From Polynucleobacter sinensis (GTDB taxonomy: Bacteria; Pseudomonadota; Gammaproteobacteria; Burkholderiales; Burkholderiaceae): a stretch of 64,000 nt of DNA. Positions 1 to 6,352 of the stretch are shown one piece after another. The stretch covers positions 1 to 64,000 of the forward strand of contig NZ_LOJJ01000001.1 of the NCBI RefSeq assembly GCF_001595985.1, read 5' to 3'. The notes below the pieces were generated by a model that was not told the DNA's origin, made no database searches, and saw nothing but the letters and a program-made list of their open reading frames with translations. The position numbers and the translations under genes are program-made. Numbering within the stretch: the first letter of the stretch is position 1; the number at the start of each line of letters is the position of its first letter.

Positions 1-64
1 GCCACCGCTCCCACATTAAAGCCTTCTGGGTGGCCGTGTAATAGATTCGAGGTCGTTGTTTCAT
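1..64 (-). CDS. IS30-family transposase, N-terminal fragment (runs off window)
   Basis: Only the first 21 codons are visible. They translate to MKQRPRIYYTATQKALMWER and one further W, the characteristic N-terminus of IS30/IS1088-type transposases, whose N-terminal helix-turn-helix binds the terminal repeats and whose C-terminal DDE domain cuts the DNA. The ATG at 64-62 is preceded by an AGGAG ribosome binding site about seven bases upstream. Whether the rest of the gene is intact cannot be seen. Confidence 0.8.
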   Translation of the reverse strand, partial: MKQRPRIYYTATQKALMWERW

Positions 65-120
65 GAGCAACACTCCTTGCGCTTACGCAGTTTGTAGTGT
101 GTTGCATCGATCGGTTGAAT
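1..120 (-). mobile_element. IS30-family insertion sequence, one end (truncated by window edge)
   Basis: The start of an IS30-family transposase is read on the minus strand from position 64, and just outside it (99-120) lies a sequence matching the terminal inverted repeat of IS1088-like IS30 elements (minus strand ATTCAACCGATCGATGCAAC). The element therefore ends near position 120 and continues to the left of the window. The exact end and any target duplication cannot be fixed because the other end is not visible. The family call is from recognition of the protein start and the terminal repeat. Confidence 0.75.
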
Positions 121-160
121 TCAAGGCCGATATGAGACTTTGGGCCAGTTTCTAGCGTTA

Positions 161-188
161 GGCAGCTGCCGACCCATAAGAGACGGTC
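161..188 (-). repeat. degenerate intergenic repeat, copy A
   Basis: The reverse complement of this 28-base stretch matches 13166-13193 at 19 of 28 positions, including a shared CCGTCTC core and a GGxCGG block. Both copies lie in non-coding DNA and in opposite orientations on either side of the accessory region. They may be relics of one intergenic repeat family; this is based on two copies only. Confidence 0.3.
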
Positions 189-230
189 GCAGATAATAAA
201 ATCAGCCGAAGATGGTTTAAGCGCTTCTTA

Positions 231-272
231 GTGGCCCGTCATGACTTGAACCTGGGACCAAAGGGTTATGAG
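231..272 (-). pseudogene. 3' fragment of a CAU-anticodon tRNA gene (att-site-like remnant)
   Basis: Read on the minus strand, this begins with the anticodon loop CTCATAA, continues through a variable loop (TTTGGTCC) and a T-loop (GGTTCAAGTC) and ends in GGGCCAC. This matches the 3' half of tRNA-Ile2/tRNA-Met with anticodon CAU. No D arm or 5' acceptor strand precedes it, and the second T-stem strand (ATGAC) no longer pairs with the first, so it cannot be a working tRNA. A fragment beginning at the anticodon loop is what tyrosine-recombinase integration into tRNA genes leaves behind, so it may be an old attachment site. Confidence 0.6.
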
Positions 273-397
273 AGCAGAAATCCAAAGAAAAACACTGGGA
301 TTTTGTGTGGTTACGCCTCCAAAATATCGGTGCGTGTATTTGTGTGACTAATTTGATAAGAGGAGAAGAAACTCAAGTTCACCCATTGGATTTCAAA

Positions 398-449
398 AAA
401 AGTGCTTTGGAGCAATGATCTCAATACCTCGCTACTCCAGAGCACTTTT
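398..449 (-). terminator. rho-independent terminator
   Basis: A 15-bp stem (398-412 with 435-449, one G-T pair) encloses a 22-base loop. On the minus strand the stem is followed by a run of seven Ts. It lies about 80 bases downstream of the minus-strand DUF3149 gene and probably ends its transcript. The loop is longer than usual for a terminator. Confidence 0.65.
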
Positions 450-527
450 AAAGAATGCGCCAGGCGTTACTTAAAGTAATGCTTCTTTGAAGTCTGGCAA
501 AAACCCAGACCGATGTTGGTAAATAAT

Positions 528-656
528 CTATCCGCCCTCAGCACTTTTTTTAACAAATAGTCTGATAAAGAAAATAGCCATCCCAATCATAAATAAAATT
601 ACAGCCAAACTTAACTGACCAGCAAAAGATCCAAATAGTTCTATCCACATTTTCAT
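528..656 (-). CDS. DUF3149-family 42-aa single-pass membrane protein
   Basis: This short ORF encodes a 42-aa protein starting MKMWIELFGSFAGQLSLAVI and ending FVKKSAEGG. One hydrophobic helix spans about residues 13-33, followed by a positively charged tail, so the C-terminus should face the cytoplasm. Length, the MWIELF start and the helix match DUF3149, a family of tiny proteins of unknown function in betaproteobacteria. The ATG at 656 is chosen because AGGAGG lies nine bases upstream; the second Met (650) is too far from it. An FNR-type promoter lies directly upstream and a terminator downstream, so it is probably a monocistronic low-oxygen-induced gene. Confidence 0.8.
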   Translation of the reverse strand: MKMWIELFGSFAGQLSLAVILFMIGMAIFFIRLFVKKSAEGG

Positions 657-672
657 TTTGACCTACCTCCTA

Positions 673-721
673 CTTTATGACTATAGAACTTTCAAATAAA
701 GATCAATTTGACTGATATCAA
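673..721 (-). promoter_or_regulatory. FNR-dependent class II promoter for the DUF3149 gene
   Basis: TTGACTGATATCAA at 708-721 matches the FNR consensus TTGAT-N4-ATCAA at nine of ten positions. On the minus strand a TATAGT -10 hexamer follows at 685-680, which predicts transcription start near 673. The centre of the box (714.5) is then 41.5 bases upstream, the exact class II activator position. The regulator encoded at 8492-9211 has the FNR-type recognition helix and is the natural candidate. The site is seen; its use is inferred. Confidence 0.65.
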
Positions 722-769
722 AAAAATTGCCTATATCAACATGAGAGTGATAAATATTTTATGATGGTA

Positions 770-1150
770 TTACTCGAATTTAATGGCTTCTGGCTTTGCA
801 ATAGGTTCGCCTGCTGCTGCCCAAGCATCGAATCCACCTGATATAGACTGCACATGAAGATAGCCCATTTCATGAAGGGCCTTAGATGCAAGTGCTGCCC
901 TACCGCTATTCTTGCAGTACAACACAATTTTCATGTCTCGAGCGCTAAAACTCGGATCATTGCTTAACTTAAACTCCAGTAGCCCTCTAGATATATGGAT
1001 TGCACCTGGGATATGGCCACTTGCATACTCATCTGTCTCACGGACGTCTAGCAATACATCTGCATCCTGAATAGCCTGCGTTGCATCAGCTAATTCAACT
1101 TCCTTTATTTCAGACTTTGCTGCTGCAACCAAATCATGTGCCGTCTTCAT
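770..1150 (-). CDS. single-domain rhodanese (sulfurtransferase)
   Basis: A 126-aa cytoplasmic rhodanese domain. It carries the CH2A-like segment DVRETDEYASGHIPGA (residues 35-50) and the active-site loop CKNSGR with catalytic Cys79. Such proteins move sulfane sulfur from persulfide or thiosulfate to acceptors such as glutathione, cyanide or thioredoxin. An 11-bp inverted repeat sits directly upstream (1175-1204), and a thioredoxin, an ArsR-type regulator with persulfide-sensor cysteines and a DUF2892 protein lie nearby. In other bacteria (YgaP) rhodanese and DUF2892 are one polypeptide. The neighbourhood suggests a role in reactive sulfur handling, but the substrate cannot be read from sequence. 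Confidence 0.85.
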   Translation of the reverse strand: MKTAHDLVAAAKSEIKEVELADATQAIQDADVLLDVRETDEYASGHIPGAIHISRGLLEFKLSNDPSFSARDMKIVLYCKNSGRAALASKALHEMGYLHVQSISGGFDAWAAAGEPIAKPEAIKFE

Positions 1151-1174
1151 CTCAATCCTTATTAAATGGTGTAA

Positions 1175-1204
1175 TTATCATTATATGATAATATATAATG
1201 ATAA
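1175..1204. promoter_or_regulatory. 11-bp inverted repeat, probable operator of the rhodanese gene
   Basis: TTATCATTATA (1175-1185) and TATAATGATAA (1194-1204) are perfect inverted repeats separated by eight bases, in the gap just upstream of the rhodanese start. The AT-rich palindrome overlaps the expected promoter. The core TATATAATG also occurs at 12510-12518, and TATATAAT occurs between the ArsR and RND genes, so one regulator may bind all three. Confidence 0.55.
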
Positions 1205-1213
1205 GCAAGAAGG

Positions 1214-1549
1214 TTAGACCTGAGGAAGTTCAACATCTTCCATTGGATAAGCATCAGCAACATATGCTGGTCCCTTCATCACCTTCACCAAAAATGCCCC
1301 AATGGCTATAGTAAGGATTGTGAGCCAATACACCACTAGGGTACCAATCACCAAAATATCAATTAACTTGATAGTCGATCCTGTAACCTGAATATAGTCA
1401 TATGCAACTAGGGCCCTGGTCACAATAGATGGAAGGAGAATGATTAAACTTCCGATGCCCAATATTGCAGGCACGCCATGAAGAATCTTTCGCTCAACCC
1501 CAGGAGGGCATGTTACAAAGCCAGGAAGAATATTTAAGAGAGTATTCAT
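1214..1549 (-). CDS. small two-helix membrane protein of unknown function
   Basis: A 111-aa protein I do not recognise. Two hydrophobic segments (about residues 28-50 and 64-90) predict two membrane passes with both ends on the same side. The loop between them is short, and the C-terminus is acidic (MEDVELPQV). It follows the rhodanese promoter region on the same strand and is separated from the divergent 103-aa gene by about 150 bases. No cofactor or metal motif is visible. It could be a small accessory subunit of a respiratory or sulfur-handling complex, but nothing in the sequence proves that. Confidence 0.6.
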   Translation of the reverse strand: MNTLLNILPGFVTCPPGVERKILHGVPAILGIGSLIILLPSIVTRALVAYDYIQVTGSTIKLIDILVIGTLVVYWLTILTIAIGAFLVKVMKGPAYVADAYPMEDVELPQV

Positions 1550-1585
1550 AGGCTCTTACTCTAAGCTCAATTCATTCACGCCACT

Positions 1586-1599
1586 TTGTTTTAAATCAA
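1586..1599. promoter_or_regulatory. possible second FNR-type box
   Basis: TTGTTTTAAATCAA matches TTGAT-N4-ATCAA at nine of ten positions, with one perfect half-site. It lies in the divergent gap between the 111-aa membrane protein and the 103-aa gene. No well-placed -10 element is obvious for either direction, so it is weaker than the box at 708-721. Confidence 0.25.
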
Positions 1600-1700
1600 A
1601 CATATTTCACCGCCACCCATTAAGAGCGCCAACCCCACTAAGAGGAGAATTTGATCAAATACCCTATAAATTCATTCCCTGCCCGCTACAATAAAAAAAT

Positions 1701-2012
1701 ATGAATACAATTTCAGGACCAGTACAAGAAAATGATTATGAGAAAACAATTCATGAGCTTAATCGTGAAATTGTCAGACTTGCCTTTGCCTTGAATTTGG
1801 ATTTATCCAATCATGCGTACTTGCATGAGTTCTTAACGGCCGATATTGATCGCACGCACGATCATTTTCATAAACGCGAAACATTGAAAGGTCTGATTGT
1901 CTTAAGAGGACAAATCTGCATGCAGGTCGGAGACGCTGGTATGGAGCCCCTACCTGGACCAATTCACGAATCAATTTATAAACTACTGCAAGTACATCAA
2001 TCTATTGGGTGA
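1701..2012 (+). CDS. hypothetical 103-aa cytoplasmic protein
   Basis: An unrecognised, mainly helical, soluble protein with no signal peptide or membrane segment. It has a single cysteine (about residue 73) and several histidines in the centre (THDHFHKRE). A TACAAT hexamer lies about ten bases before the ATG at 1701, so the transcript may be nearly leaderless. It is followed after 23 bases by the thioredoxin gene on the same strand, so the two are probably co-transcribed. The pairing with thioredoxin suggests redox or sulfur work but gives no activity. Confidence 0.55.
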   Translation: MNTISGPVQENDYEKTIHELNREIVRLAFALNLDLSNHAYLHEFLTADIDRTHDHFHKRETLKGLIVLRGQICMQVGDAGMEPLPGPIHESIYKLLQVHQSIG

Positions 2013-2035
2013 TTCAATAATTAAAAGGTGAAATC

Positions 2036-2455
2036 ATGCTGATCAAGTGCCCTAGCTGTCATAAATTTAATCGCTTACCACTAGATAGAATTAATCAAAA
2101 GCCCATTTGCGGGATTTGTAAATCGAGCCTACTCTTAGGGCCTATCGACGCCGACCAAGCGAGCATTAAGGAAATCTTGAGCCAAAGCAAGATGCCTGTC
2201 CTTGTTGATTTTTGGGCTCCTTGGTGCGGTCCCTGCAAAATGTTTGCCCCCACCTTTCTATCTAGCGCTAAAAAGCATGGTGAAAGTATTCTTCATATCA
2301 AACTAGATACCGAAGCAAATCCAGCTATTGGCCAGGAATTTTTAATTAGATCCATTCCTACGCTAGCAGGCTTTAAAAATGGCACTGAAATAGAGAGGCT
2401 GAGTGGAGCGCTTTCTCCCCAACAGTTAGATCAGTTTATTTTGCGACTGCTGTAA
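2036..2455 (+). CDS. trxC: thioredoxin 2 (zinc-ribbon thioredoxin)
   Basis: A 139-aa protein with an N-terminal zinc ribbon (Cys5-X2-Cys8 and Cys25-X2-Cys28) followed by a thioredoxin domain with the active site WCGPC (Cys64, Cys67). This is the TrxC layout. The protein reduces cytoplasmic disulfides and in E. coli belongs to the oxidative stress response; thioredoxins also reduce rhodanese persulfides and peroxiredoxins, both encoded nearby. It lies 23 bases after the 103-aa gene and converges with the ArsR-type regulator. Confidence 0.9.
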   Translation: MLIKCPSCHKFNRLPLDRINQKPICGICKSSLLLGPIDADQASIKEILSQSKMPVLVDFWAPWCGPCKMFAPTFLSSAKKHGESILHIKLDTEANPAIGQEFLIRSIPTLAGFKNGTEIERLSGALSPQQLDQFILRLL

Positions 2456-2480
2456 AAAATCACATTAAACCAATCACTTA

Positions 2481-2801
2481 CTACTGATTGCAGTAACTCT
2501 TGTAAAGAATACCCATTACATCAAGTGCAACCTCACTAGATAGCGAGTAATAAATCTGCTTGCCTTCTCTCCTAGTTCGAACCAAACCCTCATTGCGCAA
2601 TATAGTTAATTGCTGAGAAAGTGTGGGTTGATGTATTCCTAAGGCACTCTCAAGATCTCCAACACACTTTTCACCCAGACTTATCTGACACAACAATAGC
2701 AATCTATCGCTATTTCCTAGCGTTTTAAGTAGCCTACAAGCCTCATTTGCAGATTCCTGCATTCTTTCCAGATCCATATTCACACCCATATCAGGCCCCA
2801 A
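2481..2801 (-). CDS. ArsR-family repressor of the BigR/SqrR (persulfide-sensing) type
   Basis: A 106-aa winged-helix protein of the ArsR/SmtB family. The recognition helix region reads HQPTLSQQLTILRNEGLV (57-74) and the wing RREGKQIYYSL (77-87). Cys38, in the helix after the dimer region, and Cys104, in the C-terminal helix (YKSYC), sit where BigR, SqrR and YgaV carry the two cysteines that form a disulfide or tetrasulfide with reactive sulfur. The metal-binding ELCVCDL motif of true ArsR is absent. It is divergent from the RND operon across an AT-rich gap holding a palindrome. An extra cysteine pair (22, 46) leaves some doubt about the inducer. Confidence 0.75.
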   Translation of the reverse strand: MGPDMGVNMDLERMQESANEACRLLKTLGNSDRLLLLCQISLGEKCVGDLESALGIHQPTLSQQLTILRNEGLVRTRREGKQIYYSLSSEVALDVMGILYKSYCNQ

Positions 2802-2844
2802 AATTTTTGTAGAACAAACTCACACACATCATTCATTTTACTTT

Positions 2845-2859
2845 ATTATATAATATAAT
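2845..2859. promoter_or_regulatory. 15-bp palindrome between the ArsR-type and RND genes
   Basis: ATTATAT-A-ATATAAT is a perfect odd palindrome in the 88-base divergent gap. It is well placed to control both the repressor (autoregulation) and the RND operon. It shares the core TATATAAT with the inverted repeat before the rhodanese gene. Operator function is inferred from position and symmetry. Confidence 0.5.
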
Positions 2860-2889
2860 TAAATAAATTAAAGAACAGAGTGCAGAGTC

Positions 2890-5800
2890 ATGGATAACAA
2901 ACTAGGGATTTCAGGCCGAATTGCAGCATTCTTTCAAGGGGCACAAATTACACCCTTGCTAGCGATCCTTGCTTTGCTTTTAGGTCTATTTGCCATTATC
3001 GTGACTCCGCGTGAAGAAGAGCCTCAAATTAATGTCACGATGGCTAATGTCATCATCCCCTTTCCCGGTGCAAGCGCTAAAAACGTAGAGGAGATGATCT
3101 CGATTCCAGCTGAGCAAGTGCTATCGCAGATTGCCGGCATCGAACATGTCATGTCGATGTCTCAAACAGGTCTTTCAGTGATCACCGTTCAATTCAAGGT
3201 TGGCGTCCCAAGAACAGAAGCTCTGGTAAGGCTGCACGATACCGTAGCAGCCAACTCAGATTGGTTGCCAAAAGGTCTCGGGGTCATGCCCGCCATCATT
3301 AAGCCCAAGGGAATTGATGACGTTCCAATACTCTCACTGACGCTATTTTCAAAAAATCCTTCAATCACATCGTATGAGTTGGAAAAAATAGCCAATGAAA
3401 TTGAAATTGATTTAAAACGAGTGAAAGGGACGCGAGAAGTCACCACAATTGGCGGCCCAAAACGGGCAATCCGAATTGAGGTCAGCCCTGAGAAAATGGC
3501 ACTCAAGGGTGTCACCATTCCAGAACTCAGAATGGCGCTAGAAACTGCCAATCTAGGCATGCCAGTTGGCGATCTTCTTACAGAACAAGGGACCGTTGCC
3601 ATTGAAACTGGCCCTTTTCTAAGAAACTTAATAGATGTGGAGAGCATTGCCTTAGGAGTTCGCCAAGGCAACCCCGTTTACGTCAAGGATGTGGCTACAG
3701 TCATTGAGGGGCCAATGCAAAATCGACGCTTAGTTTGGCATGCGGACGTTGCTGATAAAGGCCCTGCAGATCATCCAGCGGTCACGATTTCAGTCACCAA
3801 AAAACCTGGTGAGAATGCCGTCGATGTTTCCAATCAAGTACTCAGCCAATTGCAATCCCTAAGGTCCACCCTAATACCCAAAGATATTGAGATAGCAGTC
3901 TCGCGTAATTATGGTGAAACTGCTAATGAAAAAGCTAGCAAACTCATCCAGAAACTCATTTTTGCAACATTGTCAGTAGTGGCTTTGATTTTCTTTGCAT
4001 TAGGTCGTAGAGAGGCGATGATTGTTGGATCGGCGGTTGTACTTACCTTAGCCGCAACATTATTCGCCTCCTGGGCTTGGGGATTTACCATCAACAGAGT
4101 CTCCCTATTTGCCTTGATATTTTCAATTGGAATTTTGGTGGATGATGCCATTGTGGTGGTTGAAAACATTCATCGACATCAACTGCTATTCCCCAATAAA
4201 CGCTTAAAAGAAATTATTCCTGGCGCAGTGGACGAAGTTGGCGGGCCCACCATTTTGGCAACACTTACCGTGATTGCTGCACTACTACCTATGGCCTTTA
4301 TTAGCGGTCTGATGGGTCCATACATGAGCCCCATTCCTATTAACTCGAGTATGGGCATGCTGCTATCACTTGCAATTGCCTTCATGGTTACACCTTGGAT
4401 GGCAAGAATTTGGCTTGCTCAACACTCAGATAGTCAAAAGGCACACTTTAATCTCGCTCAGTGGATCAGCCCAAAGTTTAAGAAAATATTTGATCCCCTA
4501 CTGAGTGATCAATCTGGAAAAAGAAATAGGAAACTTCTCGCAGGCGGGGTGATCGGAGCAATCTTGATTTCACTCTCACTACCAATGACAGGCTTGGTGG
4601 TATTAAAGATGTTGCCATTTGATAACAAATCAGAATTTCAAGTGATCTTGGATATGCCGCCAAGTACTAGGGTCGAAAAGACCTCAGAGGTTTTGAGAGA
4701 AATGGGTGTAGCCCTATCTAAATCTCCTGAAGTAAGCAGCTACCAGATTTATGCAGGCACTTCCGCCCCGATAAACTTTAATGGCTTGGTACGCCAGTAC
4801 TACTTTAGGCAAAGCCCAGCATTGGGCGATATTCAAGTTAACCTCGTAGATAAGCACCATCGGTCAGATCAAAGCCACCTCATTGCAAGCCGCATTCGTC
4901 CTGCATTGCAAGAGATAGCAAAAAAATATAACGCCAATGTCAAGGTGGTAGAAGTACCTCCAGGACCTCCAGTGCTTTCTCCTATCGTTGCTGAGATCTA
5001 CGGCCCTACCCCAGAGGGCAGACTGAGTGTAAGTAAATCAGTGAGATCCGCTCTTGAGAAAACCGATGGCATTGTCGATATTGATGACAGTAGCATCGCA
5101 AAATCGCCAAAGCAGTTCTTGCTAGTTGATCGTCGGAAGGCAAGCTTAATGGGCGTTTCTCAACAAGCGATTGTGACAACCTTAAGGGCTGGTCTTGCTG
5201 GAGAAAATGTTGCTTACGTTCATGACGAATCCAAATACTCTGCGCCTACAGAAATCAGACTCCCAGAAAATAAACAGGACTCATTAAAAGAGTTGCTGAA
5301 ATTGACTGTCAGAAACTCACAACGGGAGGCAGTGCCTCTTAGTCAATTAGTTTCTATCGTAGACGCGGACAGAGAGCAAACCATCTATCGCAAGGATCTT
5401 CTGCCGGTAAGCTATGTTATTGGAGATACCGCCGGAAAAGTGGATAGCCCTTTGTATGGCTTATTTAAGGCCAGATCGCTGACCAAAGAAATTAAAGATC
5501 CAAACGGCAAAGAAGTGGAAGAATTCTTTACTGCCGCCCCAAGTGATCCCTACCAAAGCTATGCCATCAAATGGGATGGTGAGTGGCAAGTTACTTATGA
5601 GACCTTCCGTGATATGGGCGCTGCTTATGCGGTTGGCTTAATACTCATATATCTACTAGTTGTAGCGCACTTTGGCTCCTATCTCACGCCACTCGTCATC
5701 ATGGCGCCGATTCCCCTCACGATTGTTGGGGTGATGCCTGGGCATGCTCTGCTCGGCGCGCAATTTACAGCAACCTCCATGATTGGCATGATTGCACTGG

Positions 5801-6108
5801 CTGGCATCATTGTGCGTAACTCAATACTGCTGGTTGATTTTATTAACCTTCAGGTTCGCCAAGGCATTGCATTTAAGGATGCCGTGGTGGATGCCGCCAT
5901 CACGCGAGCCCAACCTATTGCACTTACAGGGTTAGCAGCAATGCTGGGGGCATTCTTTATATTGGATGATCCGATTTTCAATGGCCTTGCAATCTCATTA
6001 ATTTTTGGAATTCTGGTATCAACAGCGCTCACTTTGGTAGTGATTCCCCTGCTCTATTACTCAGCTTATGCACATCGAGTAGACAAAATTCTCCAATCAA
6101 CCCATTAA
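2890..6108 (+). CDS. RND-family inner-membrane efflux permease
   Basis: A 1072-aa permease of the AcrB/MexB-like superfamily, a normal length. TM1 covers about residues 22-40 and is followed by the first large periplasmic domain. TM4 contains the proton-relay pair Asp418-Asp419 (GILVDDAIVVVENI), and the last helix bundle has IVRNSILLVDF. Such pumps export substrates from the inner membrane or periplasm using the proton gradient. The next genes encode DUF2892 and a TolC-like channel, but no membrane fusion protein lies in the operon, so an adaptor must come from elsewhere. The ArsR-type gene is divergent and probably represses it. The substrate is unknown. Confidence 0.88.
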   Translation: MDNKLGISGRIAAFFQGAQITPLLAILALLLGLFAIIVTPREEEPQINVTMANVIIPFPGASAKNVEEMISIPAEQVLSQIAGIEHVMSMSQTGLSVITVQFKVGVPRTEALVRLHDTVAANSDWLPKGLGVMPAIIKPKGIDDVPILSLTLFSKNPSITSYELEKIANEIEIDLKRVKGTREVTTIGGPKRAIRIEVSPEKMALKGVTIPELRMALETANLGMPVGDLLTEQGTVAIETGPFLRNLIDVESIALGVRQGNPVYVKDVATVIEGPMQNRRLVWHADVADKGPADHPAVTISVTKKPGENAVDVSNQVLSQLQSLRSTLIPKDIEIAVSRNYGETANEKASKLIQKLIFATLSVVALIFFALGRREAMIVGSAVVLTLAATLFASWAWGFTINRVSLFALIFSIGILVDDAIVVVENIHRHQLLFPNKRLKEIIPGAVDEVGGPTILATLTVIAALLPMAFISGLMGPYMSPIPINSSMGMLLSLAIAFMVTPWMARIWLAQHSDSQKAHFNLAQWISPKFKKIFDPLLSDQSGKRNRKLLAGGVIGAILISLSLPMTGLVVLKMLPFDNKSEFQVILDMPPSTRVEKTSEVLREMGVALSKSPEVSSYQIYAGTSAPINFNGLVRQYYFRQSPALGDIQVNLVDKHHRSDQSHLIASRIRPALQEIAKKYNANVKVVEVPPGPPVLSPIVAEIYGPTPEGRLSVSKSVRSALEKTDGIVDIDDSSIAKSPKQFLLVDRRKASLMGVSQQAIVTTLRAGLAGENVAYVHDESKYSAPTEIRLPENKQDSLKELLKLTVRNSQREAVPLSQLVSIVDADREQTIYRKDLLPVSYVIGDTAGKVDSPLYGLFKARSLTKEIKDPNGKEVEEFFTAAPSDPYQSYAIKWDGEWQVTYETFRDMGAAYAVGLILIYLLVVAHFGSYLTPLVIMAPIPLTIVGVMPGHALLGAQFTATSMIGMIALAGIIVRNSILLVDFINLQVRQGIAFKDAVVDAAITRAQPIALTGLAAMLGAFFILDDPIFNGLAISLIFGILVSTALTLVVIPLLYYSAYAHRVDKILQSTH

Positions 6109-6127
6109 TTCATTTAAGGAATTCATC

Positions 6128-6337
6128 ATGACATCTTGGCAAATTGTTCGCATCATTGCAGGCACATTTATTTTCATCTCAGTAGCGCTTGGCGCTCCCG
6201 GAAGTCCATGGTTTGCAAATGAATGGTTCTTAGCCTTTACCGCTTTTGTTGGCGTCAACATTTTGCAAAGTGGTTTAACTCGCTGGTGCCTCATGGAAAC
6301 AATTGTTCGCAAGTTGGGCGCTAAAGCTGGCGCATAA
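6128..6337 (+). CDS. DUF2892 (YgaP-like transmembrane) protein
   Basis: A 69-aa protein with two hydrophobic helices (about residues 8-24 and 32-50), matching the inner-membrane part of YgaP, the membrane-anchored rhodanese of E. coli. Here the domain is separate and the rhodanese is encoded 5 kb away on the other strand. The gene begins 19 bases after the RND permease and precedes the TolC-like gene, so all three are one operon. Known DUF2892 proteins bring sulfurtransferases to the membrane; its role beside a pump is unclear. Confidence 0.75.
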   Translation: MTSWQIVRIIAGTFIFISVALGAPGSPWFANEWFLAFTAFVGVNILQSGLTRWCLMETIVRKLGAKAGA

Positions 6338-6352
6338 ATTCAAAGGTTACCA

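Noticed and set aside
736..927. 63-aa ORF antisense region at 736-927
   Set aside because: It overlaps the rhodanese gene in another frame and has no ribosome binding site or family features.
1651..1662. TTTGATCAAA palindrome before the 103-aa gene as an FNR site
   Set aside because: Half-sites lack the four-base spacer required by FNR.
3189..3671. 160-aa minus-strand ORF inside the RND gene
   Set aside because: A shadow of the permease coding sequence, Ser/Thr-rich with no promoter; the RND frame is clearly the real one.
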